Assembly (NCBI RefSeq): GCF_038024105.1
Contig: NZ_CP150661.1
Location: 930,001-994,000, forward strand
Reading direction: 5' to 3'
DNA length: 64,000 bases
Source: Polaribacter butkevichii
Lineage (GTDB): Bacteria > Bacteroidota > Bacteroidia > Flavobacteriales > Flavobacteriaceae
Below the pieces are notes generated by a model. That model saw nothing but the letters and a program-made list of their open reading frames with translations, made no database searches and was not told where the DNA came from. This document shows, one piece after another, positions 24,838 to 34,675 of the stretch. Positions within the stretch are counted from its first letter, which is position 1. Every line of letters starts with the position of its first letter. A program made the translations under genes and the position numbers.

Positions 24838-26586
24838 TTAGTTTATGGTTATTTCTTCGCTTGGGTAGCGATAATTTTTATGCTTAATTTTTCTAAAAAC
24901 GGCTACCATTATAGAAAGCATACTTACCCTCCCTATAAACATAATAGCAATTACCACTAATTTACTAGCCGTACCAAGACTTGCGGTTATACCTAAACTT
25001 AACCCAACAGTACTATAGGCAGAAAAACTTTCGAAAGCAATGTTTAAAAGCCCTAATTCTGGGTTAAAAATAGTAATTAGCATAATACCAGAACCTATTA
25101 CAATTAATGAAAGTGCTATGGTAGCAAATGCTCTTTTTACAGAAATATCTGCAATTTCTCTTCGGTATACTTCTATTCTGTTTTTACCTTTTGCTAAACT
25201 GAGTATATTTAAAATAGCAATGGCAAAAGTACTGGTTTTTATACCACCTCCGGTGGATGCAGGCGAAGCTCCAATCCACATTAATAAAAAGGTAATCATT
25301 ATTGTTGGTGATGCCAAAGCAGTCATGTCTACCGAATTAAAACCGGCTGTTCTAGGTGTTGTTGCAATAAATAAAGCATTGACCATTTTACCAAAAAGCG
25401 AATACTCTTCTAAAGTATTATGATATTCTATTATAAAAAAAAGTATAAAAGCAACACCTGTAAGTGATAAAGTAGTAATTAAATTAATACGACTGTTAAT
25501 TTTTAAAACCCAAGGTTTATATGCTTTTCTGTACGCTTGAAATCGGAAAAAATTAAGAATTACATGCTTTAAATATTTAACAAGATTTACAACAATAGGA
25601 AACCCTAAACTTCCTAAAAAGAAGGTAGCAATAATAACCAATTGCAAAGAGTAATTAAAACGAAAACCAACCTCGTAAATACTATTGCTTAATGTAGAAA
25701 AACCGGCATTACAAAAAGCAGAAATAGCATGAAAAACAGAAAAAAAGGCTTTATCAACAAAGCTAGTAACTAAGGCATCATCTAAAGAAATATAAATAAG
25801 TATGGCTGCACTTAACTCTACCGTTGCGGTAATTACAATAATATTTTTTAAGGTATTAAAAACACTTCCTATTCTTTGTGCATTAGTCATTTCACTTAGC
25901 GTTAATTGGTTTTCATACGTGCTACCACCTTTAAAAAAATAACTAAAATAACTCGCAAAAGTTAAAATTCCCAAACCACCAATTTGAATTAGAATTAAAA
26001 GGATAGATTGCCCAAAAACAGTAAAATAAGAACCTGTATCTACTACCGCTAACCCTGTAACACAAACCGCACTTGCGGATGTAAATAATGCATCAATAAA
26101 AGACAAACCATTATACGTTGCTTTTGGCATCATCAATAATAATGAGCCTAAAAAAATAATGGTTAAAAAACTTAAAATAAATAACTGAGCAGGATTAAAA
26201 TAAATTCTATTTAGGTTTAATTTCAGTTCAGAAAACTCTCTAATAAAAGATAAAATAACAGCAAAAACAAGCCATAACGGGTTGTCTAAAACCAAATCTG
26301 TCTGAAAAGCTTCTCCAACAAAGAGGTACATATAAAAAATACCTAATAGATACATTACAGAAAGTACATCAAAGACAATTACATTTCTTTTTAAAAGATG
26401 TGGCCTTTCAAAATACCTCATAAAAGTAGAGATTAACCCCAAAGCAATTACAATAAAGTAAAACCCATCTATAAGTTCTTGTACCAAAATAGATTGCTCA
26501 AAACCAAAATGGAATATAAAAGCAAACAACCCTAAAACACTTGCCCAAAATGCAGTATTATATATTTTTTTAAAAGCAACATTCAT
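24838..26586 (-). CDS. trkH: Trk/Ktr potassium uptake membrane subunit
   Basis: The 582-residue membrane protein contains the four pore-loop repeats of the TrkH/KtrB family, including ASAVCVTGLAV, AFCNAGFS, TTPRTAGFNSV and the last near SAYSTVGLSLG, which give the K+ selectivity filter with its conserved glycines. It takes up potassium, driven by the membrane potential. The extra N-terminal hydrophobic segments (about residues 1-110) make it longer than KtrB. It forms an operon with the RCK subunit. Confidence 0.92.
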   Translation of the reverse strand: MNVAFKKIYNTAFWASVLGLFAFIFHFGFEQSILVQELIDGFYFIVIALGLISTFMRYFERPHLLKRNVIVFDVLSVMYLLGIFYMYLFVGEAFQTDLVLDNPLWLVFAVILSFIREFSELKLNLNRIYFNPAQLFILSFLTIIFLGSLLLMMPKATYNGLSFIDALFTSASAVCVTGLAVVDTGSYFTVFGQSILLILIQIGGLGILTFASYFSYFFKGGSTYENQLTLSEMTNAQRIGSVFNTLKNIIVITATVELSAAILIYISLDDALVTSFVDKAFFSVFHAISAFCNAGFSTLSNSIYEVGFRFNYSLQLVIIATFFLGSLGFPIVVNLVKYLKHVILNFFRFQAYRKAYKPWVLKINSRINLITTLSLTGVAFILFFIIEYHNTLEEYSLFGKMVNALFIATTPRTAGFNSVDMTALASPTIMITFLLMWIGASPASTGGGIKTSTFAIAILNILSLAKGKNRIEVYRREIADISVKRAFATIALSLIVIGSGIMLITIFNPELGLLNIAFESFSAYSTVGLSLGITASLGTASKLVVIAIMFIGRVSMLSIMVAVFRKIKHKNYRYPSEEITIN

Positions 26587-26726
26587 TAGGCAAAAGTAGT
26601 CTTCATAATTAGTATTCTATTCAATTTTAAATTGTTTTATTTTGTTTTTTTATCTCTTTTTAAAAAAAAACGTGTATTATTTTTTCAAATATGCTCGTTT
26701 CTATAGGTTGATATAAAATTGTTTTA

Positions 26727-28487
26727 TTATATGATTAAACGAACACCACCCAACTCTTCTATTTTATAAGGAAAACGATCTCCAGGAGAACCTATAAACA
26801 TAAAATTAATAGGGATATTCCATCTTTCTGATAAATTTTTAATTAATTTTGGAGTAAATTGACCTTCTTCAATAATAAAATCAATAGCAATTTCTGGATA
26901 TTCTCTATCCAAAAAATCAACTTCTTTCTTAAGAGTTTTTGGTAATTTATTATCTGCATTAGACACAAACACCAATTTTAATTTTTTGGTATGCTCATTT
27001 TTAGAAATATACATCATTACCTGATTTAGGTTTGCAAGATTATCTCCTTTCGTAAAGAACACAAACTCTTGAGAATTGATTTTATCTATAATTGAAAGTA
27101 ACTTTTTATCTGTATTTAGCACTGCTTTTCTAAAAGGATCGAATACAGAATGTATTATTTTTAGTAGCACTTTTAGCAACAAAGTTCTATTTAACATTAT
27201 GCTGATAAAAATAATAGAAGGTATAAAATACTCTAGAAAAACAGATACATTACTAGGCAAACCTTCTTTGGGTTCCATACTTACATTACCTATAAGAGCA
27301 AAAACAACAGCACTAATAGCTACTAGTATGGCAAACCAACTTGCTTTTTCTGGACGCGGTAAACTTGCTCTTTTTACTTTTAATAAAATATTACCAATTC
27401 CAAAAAGTGCCATTACAGAAAGAAAAGAAATGGTGTACACACCTGCTAACAATTTTACGTTTCCGTTGGTAATTAATAATACCGATATTGTTAAAAGTAA
27501 AAAAACAATCGTAATACGATAAGAGCTTCCTTTTTTATTTTTCTTTAAAAAATATTGTGGTAAAATTCTATCTAATGCCATACGTTCTAGCAAACCAGAT
27601 ACCCCCACAAAACTTGTTAATACAGCTCCACTTAATACTAAAAATGCATCAATAGCTATTAAAATAGCCAACCAGTTGCCACCAACATGAGAAGCCATTT
27701 CAATTAATAATGTATTTTGATAAGCATCACTTTGTAACAAAGGCATTGCAAATAACGCCAAAGCAAAAAGGGCTGCTAAAGGATTGATTACACTAACTAC
27801 AATCCACATATTTTTTAAGGTCTTCGGAAAAACACCTTTTTGTTGATCTTCTACAAAATTGGCTGAACTTTCAAAACCAGAAACACCCAACATAGAGGCT
27901 GCAAATCCTAAAAAAATAGCATTTATAATACTTCCACCCGTAGTTGGTAAATGCCAATTTTCTATAAATATACCTATCCCACTATGCAACAGAAAGTAAA
28001 TAATAAAAATACTTAATAACGCAAAAGAAGCCAAATGAAAAAGAAAAATTCCGATAGCTACTTTAGCAGATTCAGAAACACCACCTATGGTTAAAACACC
28101 AAAAAAAGTTAGTAATAAAATAGTAGCTATAATTACTGGAATACCAGGAATTAAATGGTGCAAATAATGTATGGCTTCATTGGCAGAAATAACTGCTGTA
28201 GCCATATAAGACAACAAGGTTAATGTTGCGGCAAAAGAAGCCATAGACTTACTTGTTGTATTTAATAAGGCATTGTAGGCACCACCATTTAAAGGCAAGG
28301 CTCCAACCACTTCTCCATAAATTTTCCTAAAAAGAAAAAGAACCAGAGATACAATTAATAATGTTACCCAAGCATATTGCCCCGCAAAAGCGATGGCCAA
28401 AGCAGATACATATAAAACAGATGAGCTTATATCATTACCACAAATGGCAGTAGAAGCTAAAACAGATAATTTTTCATGTTTTTTCAT
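26727..28487 (-). CDS. APC-type permease with C-terminal cytosolic domain
   Basis: About twelve helices (residues 1-440) carry the APC fold, beginning with LSVLASTAICGNDISSSVLYVSA and with a GVSGFESSANFVEDQ segment in the substrate region. After residue 450 follows a soluble domain of about 130 residues (FVFFTKGDNLANLNQ and later NFMFIGSPGDRFP), which may be a regulatory nucleotide-binding or universal-stress-like fold. The substrate may be an amino acid or, by analogy with KUP-like cousins, an ion; the location beside a Trk/Ktr system is suggestive but not proof. Confidence 0.78.
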   Translation of the reverse strand: MKKHEKLSVLASTAICGNDISSSVLYVSALAIAFAGQYAWVTLLIVSLVLFLFRKIYGEVVGALPLNGGAYNALLNTTSKSMASFAATLTLLSYMATAVISANEAIHYLHHLIPGIPVIIATILLLTFFGVLTIGGVSESAKVAIGIFLFHLASFALLSIFIIYFLLHSGIGIFIENWHLPTTGGSIINAIFLGFAASMLGVSGFESSANFVEDQQKGVFPKTLKNMWIVVSVINPLAALFALALFAMPLLQSDAYQNTLLIEMASHVGGNWLAILIAIDAFLVLSGAVLTSFVGVSGLLERMALDRILPQYFLKKNKKGSSYRITIVFLLLTISVLLITNGNVKLLAGVYTISFLSVMALFGIGNILLKVKRASLPRPEKASWFAILVAISAVVFALIGNVSMEPKEGLPSNVSVFLEYFIPSIIFISIMLNRTLLLKVLLKIIHSVFDPFRKAVLNTDKKLLSIIDKINSQEFVFFTKGDNLANLNQVMMYISKNEHTKKLKLVFVSNADNKLPKTLKKEVDFLDREYPEIAIDFIIEEGQFTPKLIKNLSERWNIPINFMFIGSPGDRFPYKIEELGGVRLII

Positions 28488-28876
28488 TAGTAACCTTCTT
28501 AATCTTTTACAATTGTAACTGTATTAGAGATTAAATTTAGTTCATTCTTTTTGAAACTCGTATCAAAATTAAACCTTAATTAAAATCGTTTTAATGATAA
28601 ATCTCAGTAAAAAAATAAATAAAGCCAAAAGAAAGTACAAAGTTATCTTTTTAAAAGACAGAAAAAAACTAGATGTTCATCATAAATAAAGATTTATCAG
28701 TCTAACAATTATAAAATAGAACTTTCACTATTTATCAAAAAAATGTACCAATTTTTATGTAATTTTGATTCTTAAAGTCATTGTTACTTAAGTATAAAAA
28801 GAAATATTGAAGTCTTACATTAAAATGTATAGACTTCTTTTAATTAAAAAACGACAAACACCTAAAAATAAGTTAT
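28488..28876. other. Intergenic region between APC permease and priA
   Basis: 389 nt of very AT-rich sequence between two divergent genes. It must hold the promoters of both, but I found no clear terminator, repeat, RNA gene or consistent TAnnTTTG/TTTG pair. Confidence 0.4.
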
Positions 28877-31321
28877 TTGCTACATTTTATAGACGTCATA
28901 TTGCCCATTCCTATCCAGAAAACATTTACGTATTCTATTACTGAAGACGAGGCTATTTTTTTACAAAAAGGAATGCGTGTTGCTGTTTCTTTTGGAAAAT
29001 CGAAGATGTATTCTGCATTGGTTTTAAACATTCATCAGACCAAACCAACGTTATATGAAGCTAAAGAAATTCATCAGATTTTAGATGAAGTTCCGTTGGT
29101 TAATGAATTGCAATTACAACATTGGCAATGGATTGCAAACTATTATATGTGTTCTTTAGGTGATGTATATAGGGCTGCGCTACCTTCTGCTTTTTTATTA
29201 GAAAGCGAAACTATTATCAATAAAAATGAAGCTTTTACAGAAGAGGATATTTTAGCAGATGATGAATTTTTAATTTTTGAGGCTTTGCAACATCAATCTC
29301 AATTAACCATTCATCAGGTTGCAGCCATTTTAGGTAAGAAAAAAGTAATGCCTATTGTTAATTCGTTGATAAAAAAAACAGCGATTACCATTAAAGAAGA
29401 AATTTACGAACAGTACAAACCTAAGTTGGTAAAATATGTTCGTTTACATTCTAATTATTCCTCGGATGATTCATTAGGAAACCTATTAGAAGAATTATCT
29501 AGAGCAAAAAAACAACGAGAAGCTGTTTTAGGCTTTTTTCAATTATCAGCTTCTAAAAAACCTATAAAAGCAAAAGAATTAGAAGAAAAAGCAAACGTAT
29601 CATCTAGTATTATAAAATCTTTAGTTGATAAAAATATCTTTGAGTTTTACCATATTCAAACAGATAGAATTCAGTTTAAAGGAGATACAAACGATTTAAA
29701 AAAGCTAAATGAATTTCAAGAAAAAGCACTTTCTGAAATTAAAGAAACCTTTACAGAAAAAGACGTAACGCTTTTACACGGAATTACAAGTTCTGGTAAA
29801 ACAGAGGTTTATACAAAGTTAATTCAAGAAGTTTTAGACCAAGGAAAACAAGTTTTATTCTTGTTGCCAGAAATTGCATTAACCACGCAAATAATTACGC
29901 GTTTACAGTTTTATTTTGGAGAACAAATTTCTGTTTTTCATTCTAAGTATTCTATGAATGAACGTGTAGAAGTTTGGAACAATGTTTTAGAGAACAAACC
30001 TAAAGCACGCATTATTTTAGGTGCACGTTCATCTATCTTTTTACCTTTTTCTAACCTAGGTTTAATTGTTGTTGATGAAGAGCACGAAACGTCTTACAAA
30101 CAGTTTGAACCATCACCAAGATACAATGCTAGAGATGCTGCTATTGTTTTAGCTAAAATTCACGCAGCTAAAATATTATTGGGTTCTGCTACTCCATCTT
30201 TAGAAAGCTACTTTAATGCGCAACAAAAAAAATACGGATTTGTTGCCTTAAATAGACGACACGGAAATGTGCAATTACCAAAGATTGAATTGATTAACGT
30301 TAAAGAGAAGCAACGAAAAAAAGAAATAAAAGGTCATTTTTCTGATCGTTTGCTAAAATTGATTCAAGAGGCTTTAGATTTAAAAGAGCAAGTAATTTTG
30401 TTTCAAAACAGACGTGGATTTTCGCCTGTTGTAGAGTGTAAAACTTGTGGTGTTTCTCCTCAGTGCCCAAATTGTGATGTGAGTTTAACCTATCATAAAT
30501 TTAGAAACGAATTACGTTGTCATTATTGTAATTATCAACGCTCAATGCCTAATAGTTGTGGAGCTTGCGGAAGTAATACTTTAGATAATAAAGGTTTTGG
30601 TACAGAACAAATTGAATTAGAATTAACCCAACTTTTTCCTGATCATAAAATAGGAAGAATGGATTTAGATACCACTCGTGGTAAATATGGGTATCAAAAA
30701 ATAATTGGTGCTTTTGAAGCCCGAGAAATAGATGTTTTAGTGGGTACGCAAATGCTTTCTAAAGGGTTAGATTTTGACAATGTTACTTTAGTGGGGATTT
30801 TAAATGCAGATTCTATGCTAAACTTTCCAGATTTTAGAGCGCATGAACGTGCCTACGATATGATGGTACAAGTTTCTGGTAGAGCTGGTAGAAGTAAAAA
30901 ACAAGGAAATGTAGCCATACAAACCTACAATCCGTTTCATCAAATATTGCAACAAGTTTCTACAACCAATTATGCAGAAATGTATAAAGAACAATTACAA
31001 GAACGTTGGCAATATAAATATCCTCCTTATTACAGGTTGATAAAAATTACGTTAAAACATAAAGATTATAATAAAGTTGATACTGGTGTAAATTGGTTGT
31101 TTAAAGCCTTATATAGTTCTTTTGGAGAACATGTTTTAGGCCCAACTGCTCCGGCTGTTTCTAGAATTAGAAATCAATATATTAAAAATATTGTTATTAA
31201 AATTCCGCCAAAACAGAGTTTAGCAAGTACAAAAAAACAGCTAAAAAAGATAAAAGATACTTTTGAAGCTGTTAAAGATTTTAGACCCATCCGTTTTATA
31301 ACAGATGTGGATGCGTATTAA
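28877..31321 (+). CDS. priA: Primosomal protein N' (PriA helicase)
   Basis: The 814-residue protein has a DNA-binding N-terminus (FIDVILPIPIQKTFTY), Walker A GITSSGKTEVY (about residues 308-318), the DEEH box VVDEEHETSYKQ, the zinc-binding cysteine cluster CKTCGVSPQCPNCD to CHYC and CGAC, and helicase motif QVSGRAGR. PriA reloads the replisome at stalled forks. No ATG lies in frame near the conserved start; the codon at 28877 is TTG, so the gene almost certainly uses a TTG start. It stands alone. Confidence 0.95.
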   Translation: MLHFIDVILPIPIQKTFTYSITEDEAIFLQKGMRVAVSFGKSKMYSALVLNIHQTKPTLYEAKEIHQILDEVPLVNELQLQHWQWIANYYMCSLGDVYRAALPSAFLLESETIINKNEAFTEEDILADDEFLIFEALQHQSQLTIHQVAAILGKKKVMPIVNSLIKKTAITIKEEIYEQYKPKLVKYVRLHSNYSSDDSLGNLLEELSRAKKQREAVLGFFQLSASKKPIKAKELEEKANVSSSIIKSLVDKNIFEFYHIQTDRIQFKGDTNDLKKLNEFQEKALSEIKETFTEKDVTLLHGITSSGKTEVYTKLIQEVLDQGKQVLFLLPEIALTTQIITRLQFYFGEQISVFHSKYSMNERVEVWNNVLENKPKARIILGARSSIFLPFSNLGLIVVDEEHETSYKQFEPSPRYNARDAAIVLAKIHAAKILLGSATPSLESYFNAQQKKYGFVALNRRHGNVQLPKIELINVKEKQRKKEIKGHFSDRLLKLIQEALDLKEQVILFQNRRGFSPVVECKTCGVSPQCPNCDVSLTYHKFRNELRCHYCNYQRSMPNSCGACGSNTLDNKGFGTEQIELELTQLFPDHKIGRMDLDTTRGKYGYQKIIGAFEAREIDVLVGTQMLSKGLDFDNVTLVGILNADSMLNFPDFRAHERAYDMMVQVSGRAGRSKKQGNVAIQTYNPFHQILQQVSTTNYAEMYKEQLQERWQYKYPPYYRLIKITLKHKDYNKVDTGVNWLFKALYSSFGEHVLGPTAPAVSRIRNQYIKNIVIKIPPKQSLASTKKQLKKIKDTFEAVKDFRPIRFITDVDAY

Positions 31322-31340
31322 ATAGTTGGCAGTATTTAGT

Positions 31341-31368
31341 GGGCAGTGTTCAGTGGGCAGTGTTCAGT
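31341..31368. repeat. Tandem 14-nt repeat GGGCAGTGTTCAGT
   Basis: Two perfect adjacent copies (31341-31354, 31355-31368) downstream of priA, with further degenerate CAGT units on both sides. The region 31322-31621 has no gene that I can support. Confidence 0.7.
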
Positions 31369-31455
31369 ATCAGTTTACAGTAACGGTACTCAGTTCCCCC
31401 GTGCAATTATAAACTATTAATAGATACTATAATGTTTAGTCTCTTTACTAGCTAT

Positions 31456-31474
31456 CGCGAGCGTCCCGCTCGTG
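31456..31474. repeat. GC-rich hairpin in the priA downstream gap
   Basis: CGCGAGCG (31456-31463) pairs with CGCTCGTG (31467-31474), with one G-T pair, around a 3-nt loop. Its base composition differs sharply from the surrounding AT-rich sequence; similar short CGAGCG hairpins recur in flavobacterial genomes. Confidence 0.55.
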
Positions 31475-31621
31475 AAGACAAACATACTACCATACTGTTT
31501 TCATTTTAAAACTCATTACTCGTAATCGCACTTATGAGTTACTATCACAGCTCAATTGGTAGCAGTTTTTTAATAAAAAACTAACTACCTACTGCAACTG
31601 TAAACTGAAAACTATAATTTT

Positions 31622-32797
31622 TTAATAATTTCTATATTGTTTGGTTTCTTCAAAAACGTGTTCTAGTATCTTTTGATCCATTTCATCAAAAACAATATCT
31701 CTACGTTTCATAACAACCTCAGCAACTTCAAAAACTTTGTTGGTTTTGTATTCTGTAAATCCAGATGCGCCTCCCCAACTAAAAGAAGGTACAAAGTTTC
31801 TTGGAAAACCGCTTCCAAAAATATTAGCACTAACGCCAACTACGGTTCCTGTATTAAACATGGTGTTTATTCCGCATTTAGAATGATCTCCCATCATTAA
31901 ACCACAAAACTGTAAACCCGTTTTAGCAAAACGACCAGTTTGATAGTCCCATAATTTTACTTCTGCGTAATTATTTTTTAAATTAGAATTGTTGGTATCT
32001 GCACCTAAATTACACCATTCTCCTAAAACAGAATTACCTAAATATCCATCATGTCCTTTGCTAGAATAGCCAAATAAAACAGAATTACCTACTTCTCCTC
32101 CTACTTTACAATAAGGACCTAAAGTGGTTCCTCCATATATTTTTGCTCCCATTTTTAGTACTGCATGTTCTCCCATTGCAAAAGGACCTTTTACAGCACT
32201 GTTTTCTAAAATTACTGCATCTTTACCAATGTAAATAGGTCCTTCAGAAGCATTTAAGGTTGCAAAAGTAATTTCTGCGCCTTCTTCTATAAAAATATTT
32301 TCGGCATTAATACATCTTGTTCCTTCTGGTATTGGTTCCGATTCTCTTCCTTCTGTAATTAAATCGAAATCTTGTTGAATCGCTTCTGCGTTTAAAGAAA
32401 AAATATCCCAAGTGTTTTTTACCTGTAAAACTTCCTCTTCAAATTCTATTTGTGTGTATTCATCAAAATTTACTTCTTCTTGAGAATCTGTAGTGTAAAA
32501 AGCAATAACATCTTCTCCTTTAAAAATAGCTTCGTTTTTTGATAATTCTTTGATTTTATCAACCAAACTCTCCGTCGGACAAAAAGAAGCGTTTATCAAA
32601 ATATTTTCTTCCATTTCTACCATCGGATATTTTTCTTCTAAATATTCTTCTGTAACAGTGGTTGTGGTTAAGCCTAAGTGTTTTTCCCATTTTTCTCTAA
32701 TGGTTAAAATTCCTATTCTAATATCTGCAACGGGTCTTGTGTATGTAAATGGTAATAGCGCGTTTCTAACATCGCCATCAAATAGAATATAATTCAT
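31622..32797 (-). CDS. GlmU-family sugar nucleotidyl/acetyltransferase
   Basis: The 391-residue protein has a divergent N-terminal nucleotidyltransferase-like region (NYILFDGDVRNALLPFTYTRPVADI) that lacks the usual G-x-G-T-R-M loop, and a C-terminal left-handed beta-helix of hexapeptide repeats (about residues 180-330, with ILENSAVKGPFAMGEHAVLKMG). This is the Bacteroidota GlmU-like family (TIGR03991), proposed to make UDP-GlcNAc-type precursors for cell wall and surface glycans. It is a lone gene between two intergenic gaps. The precise reaction is unverified. Confidence 0.85.
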   Translation of the reverse strand: MNYILFDGDVRNALLPFTYTRPVADIRIGILTIREKWEKHLGLTTTTVTEEYLEEKYPMVEMEENILINASFCPTESLVDKIKELSKNEAIFKGEDVIAFYTTDSQEEVNFDEYTQIEFEEEVLQVKNTWDIFSLNAEAIQQDFDLITEGRESEPIPEGTRCINAENIFIEEGAEITFATLNASEGPIYIGKDAVILENSAVKGPFAMGEHAVLKMGAKIYGGTTLGPYCKVGGEVGNSVLFGYSSKGHDGYLGNSVLGEWCNLGADTNNSNLKNNYAEVKLWDYQTGRFAKTGLQFCGLMMGDHSKCGINTMFNTGTVVGVSANIFGSGFPRNFVPSFSWGGASGFTEYKTNKVFEVAEVVMKRRDIVFDEMDQKILEHVFEETKQYRNY

Positions 32798-33093
32798 TTT
32801 TTCTTTTTTTAAAGTACTACAAATTTACTTTAAAATAGGCATACAAAAAACCAATTCTAATAATTTGCCTCAGGTTTTATCAATTTAAAAATAATTAATA
32901 ATACTTCATTTATATTTTACTTGATAGTCATAATTTTAAGCTAAAAAAAATAAATTATACCTAATAAAAAACAATTTTTAATATCAAATCTTTAATAATA
33001 AGCAAAAAGTACTGTTTTTTATTTAATAGCGTAAATAAAATTATAATTTCGCGTCTAAATTAATAGTATTATTTTACCAATTAAATTAAGTAT
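32798..33093. other. AT-rich divergent promoter region
   Basis: 296 nt between the divergent GlmU-like and thioesterase genes. Beyond a strong A/T bias and short homopolymer runs I see no gene, repeat or RNA. Confidence 0.4.
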
Positions 33094-33642
33094 ATGACTA
33101 AAAAGTTTAAATTTATAGAAGAATCACAAGTAAAAATAATGGAGTTAATGAAACCCTCTAACTCTAATTTTAGTGGTAAAATTCATGGAGGTTATATTTT
33201 AAATTTAATGGATCAAATTGCATTTGCCTGTGCTTCTAAACATTCTGGAAATTACTGTGTAACTGCTTCTGTTAATAAAGTAGATTTTTTAAACCCTATA
33301 GAAGTTGGAGAGTTGGTAACCATGAAAGCTTCTATTAATTTTACAGGTAGAACTTCTATGGTTGTTGGGTTGCGTGTAGATTCTGAAAACATTAGAACCG
33401 GAAAAACAAAACATTGTAACTCTTCTTATTTTACAATGGTTGCAAAAGATGACGAGGGTAAAAGTACTCCTGTACCCGGAATTGTATTAACAACCAAAGA
33501 CGAAGTTAGACGTTTTGCTAGAAGTATTACTAGACAAAATGAAGGAAGACACAGAACATCTCGCTTTAGCAGCAACGTTTTTGAAATAAATGATTATATC
33601 CATTTATTAGAAGAAAGCAATTCTAAAATTGACTTAAAATAG
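33094..33642 (+). CDS. Acyl-CoA thioesterase (YciA/BFIT-like hotdog)
   Basis: A 182-residue protein with one hotdog domain containing GKIHGGYILNLMDQIAFACASKHSG (about residues 29-53), in which the conserved Asp of the acyl-CoA hydrolase family appears, and a C-terminal extension with EVRRFARSITRQNEGRHR. It hydrolyses acyl-CoA in the cytoplasm. It is a single gene with a clear terminator. The YciA-like assignment is from motif layout. Confidence 0.83.
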   Translation: MTKKFKFIEESQVKIMELMKPSNSNFSGKIHGGYILNLMDQIAFACASKHSGNYCVTASVNKVDFLNPIEVGELVTMKASINFTGRTSMVVGLRVDSENIRTGKTKHCNSSYFTMVAKDDEGKSTPVPGIVLTTKDEVRRFARSITRQNEGRHRTSRFSSNVFEINDYIHLLEESNSKIDLK

Positions 33643-33668
33643 CAATTATCAAAATTTATAAAATTAAA

Positions 33669-33701
33669 AAAACCGAGTAAAATTAATTTACTCGGTTTTT
33701 T
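33669..33701 (+). terminator. Bidirectional intrinsic terminator
   Basis: An AAAACCGAGTAAA/TTTACTCGGTTTT hairpin followed by T on one side and preceded by A on the other. It serves the thioesterase gene on the plus strand and the membrane protein gene on the minus strand. Confidence 0.85.
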
Positions 33702-33759
33702 TATTAAAATATATTTTAAGTTTTATAATGCAATTACAACAGTATAAAAATTGATAATC

Positions 33760-34641
33760 TTACTCTACACCAATCTGATTAATTATAGTTGTTGATGGAT
33801 TTCCTTGTTCTTTAATATCATAATAAATAAATACCGTTGCAACAGTTGTTACGGTGTACAAAATAAATTTTATGAAGTATGAAAAAACCATTAACGCAAT
33901 ATAAATAGGATCTTTAAAAATATTTAATACCTCTACAGCATCTTCATTTTTAAGACCAAACCCCGTATTTATCAATTGATAAAAAGTGGCTGGCAAGTCT
34001 GCTAAAAAACCAATAAGCCCAATTATTAATTGAACAACAATTAATACTCCAAAAGTTTCCCACCAATGTCCTTTTATAAAGTTAAAAGAGTCGGTTATAG
34101 ATTCTGTAACGCTTTTATTCTGAAAAATAAGAAAACAGATAGATACCGATAAAACAACCCCTAAATATATTGCTGGAAAAAAACAAAATAAAGCCCCAAC
34201 AAATAAAATGATTCCATTTAAAAAAAATAAACCTACGTAGGCTCCAAATTTATCTTTAGCTAAAATGTTTACTTGCTCTAAATTTACAACTCCTTTATTG
34301 TCTATATAAGATTTTATATAAGACAAAGCATTTACCGTAACCAAGGCATAAGCAACCAAATAAGTACCTATAAAAATAAATATCGGAATGATTAGTTCTG
34401 CAAAATTTAAATCAAATGCACTATCAAAATCGGTTGTTTTTGCCATCTCTCCAAAGACAGCTGTAGAAGACATTACATAATAAATTACTGCCCCTACAGC
34501 TATCAATATCGGAATAATTGCTGCTTTAAGAATGGTTCCAAAAAAAGATTTCCATTCTGTACTCAAAAATTTAAAAGTATCTGAGATGATAGATCCTAAG
34601 TCCCTTTTTTTCTTAAATTCAATAAAATTTTGATTTTGCAT
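33760..34641 (-). CDS. Multispanning membrane protein of unknown function
   Basis: 293 residues with about six hydrophobic segments (near residues 40-60, 85-110, 140-160, 165-185, 210-230 and 255-280). A conserved-looking motif FLSTEWKSFFGTILK precedes the first helix, a pattern also found in glycerophosphodiester-phosphodiesterase-like membrane domains and YciC-like proteins. No catalytic residues stand out. It is 34 nt downstream of guaB and probably cotranscribed. I do not assign a function. Confidence 0.6.
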   Translation of the reverse strand: MQNQNFIEFKKKRDLGSIISDTFKFLSTEWKSFFGTILKAAIIPILIAVGAVIYYVMSSTAVFGEMAKTTDFDSAFDLNFAELIIPIFIFIGTYLVAYALVTVNALSYIKSYIDNKGVVNLEQVNILAKDKFGAYVGLFFLNGIILFVGALFCFFPAIYLGVVLSVSICFLIFQNKSVTESITDSFNFIKGHWWETFGVLIVVQLIIGLIGFLADLPATFYQLINTGFGLKNEDAVEVLNIFKDPIYIALMVFSYFIKFILYTVTTVATVFIYYDIKEQGNPSTTIINQIGVE

Positions 34642-34675
34642 TCCTATCAGATGTTTAAATAGATTATAATACTAA

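Noticed and set aside
31322..31621. Possible CRISPR-like array after priA
   Set aside because: Only two perfect 14-nt units adjacent to each other with no regular spacers; it is a simple tandem repeat.
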